Part shown: piece by piece, positions 8,492 to 15,490 of the stretch
How positions within the stretch are numbered: position 1 is the first letter of the stretch
Layout of the letters: every line of letters begins with the position of its first letter
NCBI GenBank assembly: GCA_022706685.1
Contig: JAKJCA010000017.1
Location: forward strand, 1 to 46,960
DNA: 46,960 nt
Direction of reading: 5' to 3'
From: Bacillota bacterium
GTDB taxonomy: Bacteria > Bacillota > Clostridia > Oscillospirales > Acutalibacteraceae
Notes under the pieces: generated by a model
Seen by the model: only the letters and a program-made list of their open reading frames with translations
What the model was told of the DNA's origin: nothing
Database searches by the model: none
Program-made: the position numbers and the translations under genes

Positions 8492-9169
8492 TTATTTCTT
8501 CTCTCTTTTGAAGCAGAGGAACCAGTCCAGGCAGTACCGGTCGTCCGACTTCGATTCCATTCTTTCCTTCGCGGTGCCGCAGGAACCGGCGGTCGGGATG
8601 ATGGTGTCGTCGCCGGGCCTCCAGTTGGCGGGTGTGGCGACCTTGTCCTTATCCGCTTTCTGCAGCGCGAGAATGATGCGCTTGATTTCGTCGAAATTCC
8701 TGCCGGTGGAAAGGGGATAGTAGAGAATCGTGCGGATTTTCCCTTCCGGGTCGATGACGAACACGGCCCTGACGGCCTGGGTATTCGACTGGCCCGGCTG
8801 GATCATGCCGTACTTTTTGGCGACCTCCATTCGGATGTCTTCGATGAGGGGGAACTTGACCTCGACGTTTTTCATGCCGTTCCACTCGAGTTCCTGAATC
8901 TTGCGCAGCCAGGCGATGTGCGCGTACAGCGAGTCGACCGAAAGGCCCACCAGCTCGGTGTTGAGCGCCTTGAACTCTTCGGCCATGGTGGCGAAGGTCA
9001 TGAACTCGGTGGTGCAAACGGGCGTGAAATCCGCAGGATGGGAGAAGAGAATGACCCATTTGCCGGCGAAGTCCTCCGGGAATTTGATGTTGCCCTGTGT
9101 GGTGACGGCCTCGAACGCGGGGGCCGGGTCGCCGATTAACGGCATCCTGTTGACGGCGTTTTCTTCCAT
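8492..9169 (-). CDS. Peroxiredoxin (AhpC/TSA, Prx6/archaeal-type)
   Basis: 225 residues, read leftward from the ATG at 9169 after a strong GGAGGAG site. The peroxidatic motif HPADFTPVCTTEF puts the active cysteine at about residue 52, with the conserved Pro and Thr. LRTILYYPLSTGRNFDEI-type sequence (here IRTILYYPLSTGRNFDEI) and the extended C-terminus TPANWRPGDDTIIP are characteristic of the Prx6 subfamily. The tail adds two further cysteine sites, AGSCGTAKE and DRYCLDWFLCF, as in the archaeal two-cysteine members of this group, so resolution by an intramolecular disulphide is likely. It reduces hydrogen peroxide and organic hydroperoxides in the cytoplasm, a common defence in anaerobes. It is separated by about 190 bases from the NifX-like gene upstream and probably has its own promoter, which I could not place with confidence. 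Confidence 0.93.
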   Translation of the reverse strand: MEENAVNRMPLIGDPAPAFEAVTTQGNIKFPEDFAGKWVILFSHPADFTPVCTTEFMTFATMAEEFKALNTELVGLSVDSLYAHIAWLRKIQELEWNGMKNVEVKFPLIEDIRMEVAKKYGMIQPGQSNTQAVRAVFVIDPEGKIRTILYYPLSTGRNFDEIKRIILALQKADKDKVATPANWRPGDDTIIPTAGSCGTAKERMESKSDDRYCLDWFLCFKREKK

Positions 9170-9361
9170 GGTTTGACTCCTCCTTCATTTTTTATCTCAA
9201 CGCCGGTCTGCGGCGCTGGTTTTGGGGGGTGCTGAATATATTCTACATGGAAAGCGAGGCGGTTTCCGTGACGAAGTCACTCGGGCGCAGGAGCATACAC
9301 TCACACCCCGCCGCCGGCGAGGGGGACAACGCGCCAATGCAACGGCTGTCGTTTCTTCCCC

Positions 9362-9718
9362 TCAACTGCCGCACTCGCCGTGATGCTGATGTTCATGGCA
9401 GACAGAGCCGGTCGACACCAGCTTGCCTTGCAGGTAAAGCGAAACGGCATCCGCCGCCTTGCCGCTTGCGCCGAGGATGACTTCGATGCCTTTTTCGTTG
9501 AAAATTTCAACTGCGCCGCCGCCCATGCCGCCGGCGATAATCACATTGACACCCAATTCATGCAGGAAGTTCGGCAAAAAACCCGGCCGGTGCCCCGGAT
9601 TGGGAATGCTTGCCTCGGCAACGATTTTACCGTCTTGCGTCTCAAAGATGTTGAAGTTTTCGCAATGGCCGAAATGGCCCGTGACCATGGATCCTTCGCT
9701 TGCAACCGCGATTTTCAT
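9362..9718 (-). CDS. NifX/NifB-type dinitrogenase cofactor-like protein, operon end
   Basis: 118 residues. MKIAVASEGSMVTGHFGHCENFNIFE is the standard opening of the dinitrogenase iron-molybdenum cofactor family (PF02579), and the core INPGH-like strand is here IPNPGHRPG, followed by GVNVIIAGGMGGGAVEIF. The C-terminus is rich in possible metal ligands (CHEHQHHGEC), which is common in the stand-alone members. In NifB/NifX the fold carries iron-sulfur or FeMo-cofactor precursors. No nitrogenase genes are in view, so here it more likely carries or inserts another metal-sulfur cluster. Its ATG overlaps the stop of the upstream C_GCAxxG_C_C gene by four bases (ATGA), showing tight translational coupling. 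It is the last gene of the eight-gene leftward operon. Confidence 0.9.
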   Translation of the reverse strand: MKIAVASEGSMVTGHFGHCENFNIFETQDGKIVAEASIPNPGHRPGFLPNFLHELGVNVIIAGGMGGGAVEIFNEKGIEVILGASGKAADAVSLYLQGKLVSTGSVCHEHQHHGECGS

Positions 9719-10179
9719 TGATTTTCCTCCGTTTTTTTGTATTCTATCAATTCGTCGAGTATTCTGCCGGCGTTTTCGACCAGCTGCGCGCAGCGGCGGT
9801 GCTGGTAATAATCCGCCGTGCGTTTGTCCGGCACCGGACCCTGCCGCTGCTCCCCGAGTTCAAGCAGGTTGCGGCAGATGATCGAGCCGTTTTCTTCCTC
9901 AAAACGTTTGGCGAGGGATTGAATCAGCTCATAATGCTTTGCTTTGGTTTCGTCGTCGTTCGGGCTGGTATAACCGTATTTGAGCCCCGCGACCATGAAC
10001 ATTCCGGTCACTGCGCCGCATACCTCCCGCAGGCGCGCCATCCCGCCGCCGAAGGAGGAGGCGAGTTTGACCGCCTGCTCAAAGGGCAGGCCCGTCTCCC
10101 CGCAGTAGGCGCAGAACGTCGCCTGCGCGCAGTTGTAGCCTTCCAGAAAGAGTTTTTTTGCCTCGTCGGCGTGTGCCAT
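9715..10179 (-). CDS. C_GCAxxG_C_C family protein
   Basis: 154 residues, read from the ATG at 10179. The family pattern is clear: GYNCAQATFCAYC near the start, FGGGMARLREVCGAVTGMFMVAG (GCAxxG core at about residue 55) and further cysteines in SIICRNLLELG and HRRCAQLV. These conserved cysteines suggest binding of a redox cofactor or metal cluster; the family is widespread in anaerobes with no firmly established biochemical role. Together with the ferredoxin-ATPases and two NifX-like proteins in the same operon it points to a metal-sulfur or redox maturation function. It is 28 bases from the preceding gene and overlaps the following one by four bases. Confidence 0.9.
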   Translation of the reverse strand: MAHADEAKKLFLEGYNCAQATFCAYCGETGLPFEQAVKLASSFGGGMARLREVCGAVTGMFMVAGLKYGYTSPNDDETKAKHYELIQSLAKRFEEENGSIICRNLLELGEQRQGPVPDKRTADYYQHRRCAQLVENAGRILDELIEYKKTEENQ

Positions 10180-10207
10180 ATCCGTCCGCCTTTCTTTATT
10201 ATTGATT

Positions 10208-11032
10208 TTATTCGACGGCCAGCCGGTCGCCGGTTGCCAAATAGCGAATTTGTCCGCCCAGAATCTCTTTCAGGCGGCCGTAGGCCTCGAGCCCCGTGCA
10301 GTGGCAGGTATAAAACAGCGATCCGCTGTCTTTGAGGAAGGCGCCGATTTCTTCGACGATTCCGGCGTCCTCGGTGGTGTCCGCGGCGCGGTTGTACAGG
10401 TGAAAGCCGCCGATGACCGTGTCGGGCATGCGGTTTTCGAGCAGGGCAAAGGCCTCGAGAATGTTGACGATGCCCCGGTGCGCGCAGCCCGCCACGAGCA
10501 GCGTTTTGCCGTTTTCCCGCACGATGAGGTTTTGTTCATGGGCAAAGTCATCCGCCCTATATTCATCGCCCGCCTTGACGAAAAGGTCCAAATTGCCCGA
10601 GGGCAGCAGGCGGCTGCCTTTTACCCCGGCGAACAATTCGAGCTGGTCGTCGATGATGAAACGGCCCCCGGTCAGAACGATGCGGCTGTCGGGCAGCAGC
10701 GAGGGGTCGAGCCCGATGTACGCTTTTTCCCCCGCGTGATTGGCATAATGCGGCTCAAAAGCCCGGCGGTGGATATAGAACGCTGCCTGTTCGTTGAGCG
10801 CGAGAAAGGTTTTGATGCCGCCGCCGTGGTCATAATGGCCGTGGGAAAGCACGGCTGTGTCGACGCCGGCGAGGCCGACGCCCATTTTCGCGGCGTTTTC
10901 GGCGAACAGGCCGCTTGCGCCGGTGTCGAACAGGAGCCGGTGCCGGTTTGTCTCAATATACAGGCTGAGGCCGTGTTCAAAGCCGAACGCCGGGTCCCGG
11001 GAGGTATTCTCCGCCAAAACACTGATATTCAT
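10208..11032 (-). CDS. Metallo-beta-lactamase fold hydrolase
   Basis: 274 residues. LSHGHYDHGGG at about residue 66 is the signature HxHxDH-type metal site of the metallo-beta-lactamase superfamily, preceded by LLFDTGASG and followed by the later ligands in AGCAHRGIVNILE and GGFHLYN. The overall order resembles the subgroup annotated as 7,8-dihydropterin-6-methyl-4-(beta-D-ribofuranosyl)-aminobenzene 5'-phosphate synthase-like proteins, often found next to MinD-type ferredoxin ATPases in anaerobes. The exact reaction is not established for this group. Its ATG shares one base with the TAA of the upstream ATPase (TAATG), so translation is coupled. No signal peptide is seen, so it is cytoplasmic. 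Confidence 0.9.
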   Translation of the reverse strand: MNISVLAENTSRDPAFGFEHGLSLYIETNRHRLLFDTGASGLFAENAAKMGVGLAGVDTAVLSHGHYDHGGGIKTFLALNEQAAFYIHRRAFEPHYANHAGEKAYIGLDPSLLPDSRIVLTGGRFIIDDQLELFAGVKGSRLLPSGNLDLFVKAGDEYRADDFAHEQNLIVRENGKTLLVAGCAHRGIVNILEAFALLENRMPDTVIGGFHLYNRAADTTEDAGIVEEIGAFLKDSGSLFYTCHCTGLEAYGRLKEILGGQIRYLATGDRLAVE

Positions 11033-11910
11033 TATACAGCAGCCCCGCTTTCTTCAAAAAGGATAGCCATCGTCTTGGCATAAACGGCTTTAACCGCCCT
11101 GCCGGCCGCGCAGTCGATATCGGCAATCGTCAGCGAACGGTTGACCGCTGTTACCGCTTCCGGGTCGAATGGGATTTTACCGGTAAACGGGAGACCGTTT
11201 TGAATGCAGAAAGATTCGATTCGCTCGGTCATGGCAGGGTTGGTGTCATACTTGTTGACGCAGACGGCCGCTTTGGTTCCAAAAATCCGAACGGTTTTCA
11301 AGATACGTTCCATATCGCTGATACCCGAAACCGAAGGTTCGGCGACAATCAGAACCATGTCGGTACCGCTGACGGAAGCGATGACGGGGCAGCCGATGCC
11401 CGGGGAACCGTCGAGCACGGCCAAAGGCGCGCCCGGCGCGGCGGAAAAAAGCCGTTTTTTAACTTCGGAAACCAGTTTGCCGGAGTTCCCGCTGCCCATT
11501 TGCAGCTGTGCGGTCGAAAATACCGTATCCCCGCGAAACAGCATCAGGTCGCCGGATTTTGCCGGTTCCATCGTAATGGCCTGCGCGGGGCAAACCAAGG
11601 CGCAGACGCCGCAGCCTTCGCAGGCGAAACGGTCGATACGGTAAACATCTCCCGCCTCAATCGCTTCAAAACGGCAGCTCTGCATGCAGAGGCCGCAAGC
11701 GACGCATTTTTCCGCATCGACGGCCGCTTTTGGCATTCCGAAATAATCCGAGCGCTCGGCTTTGCCGGAGCGGTTCATCAGTAAATGCAGGTTCGGCGCA
11801 TCGACGTCGCAATCCGCATACGCCTTGGCGTTTGAAAGCCTGATAAAAGCGGCGGCGACCGTCGTCTTACCCGTACCGCCTTTTCCGCTGAGGATTAACA
11901 GTTGTTTCAT
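11032..11910 (-). CDS. MinD-superfamily ATPase with inserted ferredoxin domain, second copy
   Basis: 292 residues from the ATG at 11910 (MKQLLILSGKGGTGKTT). The deviant Walker A motif GKGGTGKTT, the DCDVDAPN switch and VLDGSPGIGCPV define the MinD/Mrp ParA-like ATPases. Inserted at about residues 65-115 are two four-cysteine clusters, CVACGLCMQSC and CEGCGVCALVCP, each able to bind a [4Fe-4S] cluster. The pair of such ATPases with NifX-like proteins is a recurring anaerobe cassette, thought by analogy with Mrp/NBP35 to move or insert iron-sulfur clusters; the client is unknown. The start lies 44 bases inside the upstream ATPase gene. An alternative ATG nine bases earlier exists, but it has no better ribosome site. 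The next gene overlaps by one base. Confidence 0.92.
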   Translation of the reverse strand: MKQLLILSGKGGTGKTTVAAAFIRLSNAKAYADCDVDAPNLHLLMNRSGKAERSDYFGMPKAAVDAEKCVACGLCMQSCRFEAIEAGDVYRIDRFACEGCGVCALVCPAQAITMEPAKSGDLMLFRGDTVFSTAQLQMGSGNSGKLVSEVKKRLFSAAPGAPLAVLDGSPGIGCPVIASVSGTDMVLIVAEPSVSGISDMERILKTVRIFGTKAAVCVNKYDTNPAMTERIESFCIQNGLPFTGKIPFDPEAVTAVNRSLTIADIDCAAGRAVKAVYAKTMAILFEESGAAV

Positions 11911-12748
11911 GCCGCACATCCCGAATAATCGTTTGCAGCAGCGCGCCGAAAAGACGCGCGTACGCTTCGCTTTCCCTGACCGCGATTTGACCTTCTGAAG
12001 TGATTTTGCCCAATATCTTGTCGAAGGGTATTTTACCGAGTATTTCAATCCCATTGTCAAGGCAGAACTGCTCTGAGGGGTTTTCGCCATCGAGGCATTT
12101 GTTGAGCACGACGCCGTGCGGGAAGCCGAACAGTTTGACCAGTTCGTAGACGCTTTGCAGGTTGCTCGCACCGAATGTCGTCGGCTCGGCGACCATGACG
12201 CAGTAATCGGCGTCGCGGATGCTTTCCATCACAAGACAGCCGCTGCCGGGCGGGCAATCGATGAAGGTCAGGTAGCCCGGGCTGGCAAAACTGTCGCGCA
12301 TCAACTGTTTAATCAAAGGCATGCCCGATGCTTCCCCGGGATTCATGATGCCGCCGAGTACGCCGACTCCTCCGGATTCTCCCCGGCGGACCATGCCGAC
12401 GACGCGCTGTTTTTCGCTGATGGCGTTGACCGGGCAAACCAGCGCGCAGCCGCCGCAGGAATGGCAGATGTCTTCAAATACGCTTACTTTACCCCCGACA
12501 AAAGCCAGGGCGTTGAACCTGCAGAAATCGACACAGCGGCGGCAACCGTTGCACTGGTGTTCGTCAACGACCGGAATAGCGACGGTTACCTCTTTTTCCC
12601 GCACATTTTCCGGCTTAAAAAAGAGATGCCCGTTGGGTTCCTCAACGTCGCAATCGATGTAGAAGGCTGCTTTCGCGGCCGCCGCCAGGTTGACCGAAAC
12701 GAGCGTTTTGCCCGTGCCGCCTTTGCCGCTGAGAACGGCAATTCTCAT
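11867..12748 (-). CDS. MinD-superfamily ATPase with inserted ferredoxin domain, first copy
   Basis: 293 residues from the ATG at 12748 (MRIAVLSGKGGTGKTL), chosen because CGGAGG lies at the right distance; an upstream in-frame extension has no such site. It carries the same architecture as its neighbour: Walker A GKGGTGKT, DCDVEEPNGHLF, a two-cluster ferredoxin insert (CNGCRRCVDFC and CHSCGGCALVCP), and IDCPPGSGCLVMES for the Walker B region. It is clearly paralogous to the following gene but diverged. The two probably act as a heterodimer or as sequential cluster carriers, by analogy with other paired members. It begins one base after the stop of the NifX-like gene, so the order NifX, ATPase, ATPase is translated as a block. 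Confidence 0.92.
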   Translation of the reverse strand: MRIAVLSGKGGTGKTLVSVNLAAAAKAAFYIDCDVEEPNGHLFFKPENVREKEVTVAIPVVDEHQCNGCRRCVDFCRFNALAFVGGKVSVFEDICHSCGGCALVCPVNAISEKQRVVGMVRRGESGGVGVLGGIMNPGEASGMPLIKQLMRDSFASPGYLTFIDCPPGSGCLVMESIRDADYCVMVAEPTTFGASNLQSVYELVKLFGFPHGVVLNKCLDGENPSEQFCLDNGIEILGKIPFDKILGKITSEGQIAVRESEAYARLFGALLQTIIRDVRHETTVNPQRKRRYG

Positions 12749-12749
12749 G

Positions 12750-13118
12750 CTATCTGCCTCCGTGCCCGTGAAAGCCGGGGTGAATATCGTTGAGTTCGGC
12801 AAGCCCGCCTGCCGCGAACTTTTCGATTTCGCCGGCGGCCGAATCCCCGGTGGTTTTATAAAGTTTAACGCCGGCGGCTTTGAGTACCTGCGCCGAATTT
12901 TCACCGCAGCGTGGTGTCAGAACCGCCTCGACGCCCTGGTCGGCGACAAATTGCGCGGTTTTGATACCGGCGCCGCCGGGGCTGTCGGCCGCAGCGTTGT
13001 CAAAAAAATGGCTCTGTTTTGTCTGCGTATCATAGATCATCAGATACGGCGTGCGCCCGAACGAAACACAGATATCGGTGTCGTCGCTCTTGTTATTGAC
13101 CGGCAATGCGATTTTCAT
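12750..13118 (-). CDS. NifX/NifB-type dinitrogenase cofactor-like protein, operon proximal
   Basis: 122 residues from the ATG at 13118, preceded by [44 protein letters not shown] matches the PF02579 fold, with [34 protein letters not shown] forming the core of the ligand-binding half. The tail [10 protein letters not shown] is histidine- and glycine-rich. It is distinct in sequence from the second NifX-like gene at the far end of the operon, so the locus encodes two non-identical carriers. The start overlaps the stop of the DUF134 gene by four bases. A role in holding a metal-sulfur intermediate for the adjacent ATPases is an inference from context. Confidence 0.9.
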   Translation of the reverse strand: MKIALPVNNKSDDTDICVSFGRTPYLMIYDTQTKQSHFFDNAAADSPGGAGIKTAQFVADQGVEAVLTPRCGENSAQVLKAAGVKLYKTTGDSAAGEIEKFAAGGLAELNDIHPGFHGHGGR

Positions 13119-13531
13119 GATGTTTCTCCTTTTTGTATTTTCGATTGCGCCTCTGCGTCGTCCCATGCCGCCGCGCGGCCGGCGCCGCGGTTTCTATATC
13201 TTCCGCAATGCCCGCGCCCGCAGTTTATGCCTTGCCCGTCGCACAGGCGGTATTCGCCGCCTTCAATCCATAGCGCTTTGCCGTTGACCAGGGAGTCGGC
13301 AATTTTTTGTCTGGCCGAGTTGTAGACGCCCTGCACGGTCGTGCGCGCGACGTTCATCTGAGCGGCGCATTCCTCCTGGGTAAAACCTTCCAGGTCGATG
13401 AGGCGGACGGTTTCATATTCGTCGACGGTCATAACGATGTGCTCGCGCGCGCCGGCCTGCATACCGAGCGGCCCGAAACGGTTGTTTTCGGGCAGGCAGC
13501 ACACATTTCTCCATTTAACCGGTCTTGGCAT
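13115..13531 (-). CDS. DUF134-family helix-turn-helix regulator
   Basis: 138 residues from the ATG at 13531 ([15 protein letters not shown]), with AAGGAGAGG upstream. The opening RPxKxRxV..xP and the later [20 protein letters not shown] followed by [20 protein letters not shown] are the DUF134 signature: a sigma-70 region 4-like helix-turn-helix. The C-terminus adds a short Cys/Gly motif ([13 protein letters not shown]) that could bind a metal or cluster and so sense redox or iron-sulfur status. DUF134 proteins almost always travel with NifX-like and MinD-ATPase genes, so a local transcription regulator of this operon is the natural reading. The CATATG-centred palindromes around the operon promoter are candidate binding sites. 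No experiment is known to me that proves this. Confidence 0.88.
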   Translation of the reverse strand: MPRPVKWRNVCCLPENNRFGPLGMQAGAREHIVMTVDEYETVRLIDLEGFTQEECAAQMNVARTTVQGVYNSARQKIADSLVNGKALWIEGGEYRLCDGQGINCGRGHCGRYRNRGAGRAAAWDDAEAQSKIQKGETS

Positions 13532-13562
13532 AGACGGTCCTCTCCTTATTTTCAACGCCTGC

Positions 13563-13588
13563 GGCAGCCGAAGCGTCCTCCGGCTGCC
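13563..13588 (-). other. Intra-operon hairpin between DUF5320 and DUF134 genes
   Basis: GGCAGCCG (13563-13570) and CGGCTGCC (13581-13588) form a perfect 8-bp stem with a 10-base loop in the 67-base gap. No T run follows on the minus strand, so it is more likely an mRNA stability or processing element than a strong terminator; it could set different levels for the first gene and the rest. Confidence 0.5.
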
Positions 13589-13598
13589 TGCGCGCGGT

Positions 13599-13871
13599 TT
13601 ACAGGTTGCTGATCTGACGCTCGATCGCGTCAAGGCGTCGGGTCAGCAGGTCTTTTTGTTCCTGCAGCAGCTGCTTGCGCTTCTCGCTCGATACGGCCGG
13701 TTGCGATGCCGCGCGAAAACGGCGTCTGCGGCCAAAACCGAGTCCGAGCCCAAGCCCGAGGCCGATTCCGGCTCCCGCGGCATATTTCAGCCGGTTGCCG
13801 GCGCAGGGACCAAGGCCTCTGCCGGTCAAAGGTCCGGCGCCCAAGGGACCGCTTCCATCTCTTCCGGGCAT
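13599..13871 (-). CDS. DUF5320-like small protein, first gene of the operon
   Basis: 90 residues from the ATG at 13871 with an excellent AAGGAGGTGA site. [19 protein letters not shown] followed by GPCAGN is the DUF5320 signature, a GPxGxGPxTGRGxGxC pattern. A glycine run ([19 protein letters not shown], about residues 34-52) could be a short membrane-active or flexible segment. The C-terminal third ([28 protein letters not shown] in part) has heptad spacing of Leu/Ile and should form a coiled coil. The role is unknown; these proteins recur beside NifX and MinD-ATPase genes in anaerobes, so a scaffold for cluster assembly is possible. It is the promoter-proximal gene of the operon. Confidence 0.85.
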   Translation of the reverse strand: MPGRDGSGPLGAGPLTGRGLGPCAGNRLKYAAGAGIGLGLGLGLGFGRRRRFRAASQPAVSSEKRKQLLQEQKDLLTRRLDAIERQISNL

Positions 13872-13894
13872 GGTATTCACCTCCTTTTTGTTTT

Positions 13895-13906
13895 TGACAT
13901 ATGTCA
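13895..13906. promoter_or_regulatory. Downstream operator palindrome TGACATATGTCA
   Basis: A perfect 12-base palindrome just after the expected transcription start of the leftward operon and before its first ribosome site. It shares the core GrCATATGyC with the larger palindrome overlapping the -35 box, so the two look like a pair of binding sites for one regulator, with the DUF134 product as the obvious candidate. Confidence 0.7.
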
Positions 13907-13917
13907 TTTACAACTTC

Positions 13918-13945
13918 ATTATACCAAGTTATTGGCATATGTCAA
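13918..13945 (-). promoter_or_regulatory. Sigma-A promoter of the DUF5320-NifX operon
   Basis: On the minus strand, TTGACA (13940-13945) and TATAAT (13918-13923) are both perfect consensus hexamers with a 16-base spacer. The first gene starts 47 bases downstream of the -10 box. The -35 hexamer lies inside a palindrome, so such a strong promoter is probably held down by a repressor. Confidence 0.88.
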
Positions 13946-13949
13946 TAAC
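13928..13949. promoter_or_regulatory. Upstream operator, 22-base palindrome over the -35 box
   Basis: The arms GTTATTG and CAATAAC flank GCATATGT; the whole is a 22-base palindrome with one mismatched symmetrical pair. It covers the -35 hexamer, the position expected for a repressor site. It repeats the core of the 12-base palindrome centred 38 bases away. Confidence 0.75.
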
Positions 13950-14051
13950 TTTTAAAAATATTTTTCCGCTTTTCATCCGCCCCGGGAAACGGGGCGAATG
14001 ACGCCGGTGAAAACGGTTTTTGACGTTTGCTTGTGAAGGGTGTTGCGCTGC

Positions 14052-14090
14052 AAAAACAACAGCCCCCGCGGGAAACTTTCCGCGGGGGCT
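14052..14090 (-). terminator. Terminator of the DUF2680-like gene
   Basis: AGCCCCCGCGG and its complement (14061-14071 with 14080-14090) form an 11-bp stem. On the minus strand it is followed by GTTGTTTTTG. It lies 15 bases beyond the stop of the leftward gene. Confidence 0.85.
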
Positions 14091-14105
14091 GCGCGCGCTG
14101 CGCGC

Positions 14106-14606
14106 TTAGGGGTTTTGGCATTGGCCGGTGCAGTTTTCGCCGCGTTGTCCGCCGTTGCCGGAGCCGTCGCGTGGGCCGAAGCCGCCGCGGACTTTTTCGC
14201 CGCTGCCGGTCCCGGCGCAGTCGCCGTTGCCCAAGCCGAGGCGCTCATGGCTTTGCGCGCCTGTGCCGTCGCAGTTGGCCTGGCGTTCCTCGACTGCCGC
14301 GAGGATTTCGTCCGCGCGCTCTTGAGTGATTTTGCCGTCCGCCACTTTTTTGGCGAGCCGCTCTTTCATCATCTCGAGCTTTGCGGCCTTGAATTCCTCG
14401 GACTTGCCCGCTTCCCTAGCCATCTCGCCGTAACGCTTGCCGGTTTCGGCTCTTTCCCGCTGGACGGCCTGCACCGTTTTACCGGTGAGCGCCGCCGCCG
14501 CTTGAGCCGGGGAACCGTATCTTGACGCCGCGAACGCGGTGACCGAAAGACTGCCGAGCGCCAGTACGGTGATGCCGGTGATAAGGGCTTTCTTGAACTT
14601 TGACAT
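14106..14606 (-). CDS. Secreted DUF2680-like protein
   Basis: 166 residues from the ATG at 14606, with AAGGAGGT upstream. Residues 1-27 form a signal peptide (KKALITGITVLALGSLSVTAFA). The mature part starts RYGSPAQAAAALTGKTVQAV, then has charged helices (AETGKRYGEMAREAGKSEEF and KVADGKITQERADEIL), the pattern of DUF2680 proteins of Firmicutes. The C-terminal 50 residues are low-complexity and Gly/Asn/Cys-rich (GNGDCAGTGSGEK, GENCTGQCQNP). The function of the family is unknown; the repeated GKT/AEAG helices resemble SHOCT-like or envelope-associated modules. It is divergent from an OmpR-type two-component system 180 bases away, which may control it. It has its own terminator. Confidence 0.8.
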   Translation of the reverse strand: MSKFKKALITGITVLALGSLSVTAFAASRYGSPAQAAAALTGKTVQAVQRERAETGKRYGEMAREAGKSEEFKAAKLEMMKERLAKKVADGKITQERADEILAAVEERQANCDGTGAQSHERLGLGNGDCAGTGSGEKVRGGFGPRDGSGNGGQRGENCTGQCQNP

Positions 14607-14688
14607 GAGTAAAACCTCCTTTTCTGTCTACGGGTTTCCGCCCCGCAACTTAAGAATAAACGCCGGGTATGGCAAAATTGTGTTTTTT

Positions 14689-14709
14689 ACCGGCAGATTT
14701 TGTGCCGGT
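14689..14709. other. Hairpin in the divergent intergenic region
   Basis: ACCGGCA (14689-14695) and TGCCGGT (14703-14709) form a perfect 7-bp stem with loop GATTTTG, between the DUF2680-like gene and the response regulator. It has no T tract in a useful direction. It may be an operator for the adjacent response regulator rather than an RNA structure. Confidence 0.4.
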
Positions 14710-14788
14710 TTGCGCGCGTTCGCCACAAATTTGCCACACAGGGCATTTATCATTTATGGTATGATAAAAAAGCAGCGGGGGTGAAAGA

Positions 14789-15490
14789 ATGCCGAAGACA
14801 AAGATACTGATAGCCGACGACAACAGGCAGATAACGTCCGTTCTCGGTGAATACGCCAAGAAAGAGGGCTACGAAGTCCATACGGCCGCCGACGGGGGCG
14901 AGGCGTTGGAACTGTTCGCGCTGCTCAAGCCGGATATCGTGCTGCTCGACGTGATGATGCCCAAAACCGACGGCTTCGAAGTATGCCGCGAAATCCGCAA
15001 AACCTCGACGGTTCCCGTCATCATGATCACGGCCCGGGGCGAGGATTTTGAAAAAATCATGGGACTCGACATCGGCGCGGACGATTACATCGTCAAGCCC
15101 TTTTCGCCGGGCGAGGTCATGGCGCGGGTGCGCGCCGTGCTCAGGCGCATCGAAAACGCCAACCCGCAAAAGGCGCAGACGCTCGTTTACGGCAGCCTGA
15201 GCGTCAACCTCGACGATTATTCCGCCGCGGTCGGCGGCGAGAACGTGCCGCTGACAAAAAAGGAAATCGAGCTGCTTTGGACGCTCGCGGGCAACCGGAA
15301 CAAAGTGTTCTCGCGCGACAACCTGCTCAACAGCCTGTGGGGCTACGATTATTTCGGCGACAGCCGAACGGTCGACTCCCACATTAAGCGGCTGCGCGCC
15401 AAACTTGACGCCCGAAGCCACCCGGACTGGGAAATCAAGACCATTTGGGGCGTCGGCTACAAGTTCGAGGGGAAAAGCGATGAAACATAA
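14789..15490 (+). CDS. OmpR/PhoB-type response regulator
   Basis: 233 residues; GCGGGGGTG precedes the ATG at 14789. The receiver domain has the acidic pair (IADDN), the phosphorylated Asp in PDIVLLDVMMPKTDG (about residue 54), the conserved Thr/Ser (MITARG) and Lys (VKPFSPGE). The C-terminal winged helix contains LTKKEIELLWTLAGNRNKVFSRDNLLNSLWGYD and the usual RTVDSHIKRLRAKL. It is co-transcribed with the histidine kinase, which overlaps its last 11 bases. The signal is unknown; the nearest candidate target is the divergent secreted DUF2680-like gene. Confidence 0.95.
   Translation: MPKTKILIADDNRQITSVLGEYAKKEGYEVHTAADGGEALELFALLKPDIVLLDVMMPKTDGFEVCREIRKTSTVPVIMITARGEDFEKIMGLDIGADDYIVKPFSPGEVMARVRAVLRRIENANPQKAQTLVYGSLSVNLDDYSAAVGGENVPLTKKEIELLWTLAGNRNKVFSRDNLLNSLWGYDYFGDSRTVDSHIKRLRAKLDARSHPDWEIKTIWGVGYKFEGKSDET

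Noticed and set aside
9362..13871. Nitrogen-fixation gene cluster
   Set aside because: Only NifX/NifB-fold carriers are present; no nifH, nifD, nifK, nifE, nifN or full-length radical-SAM NifB appears.
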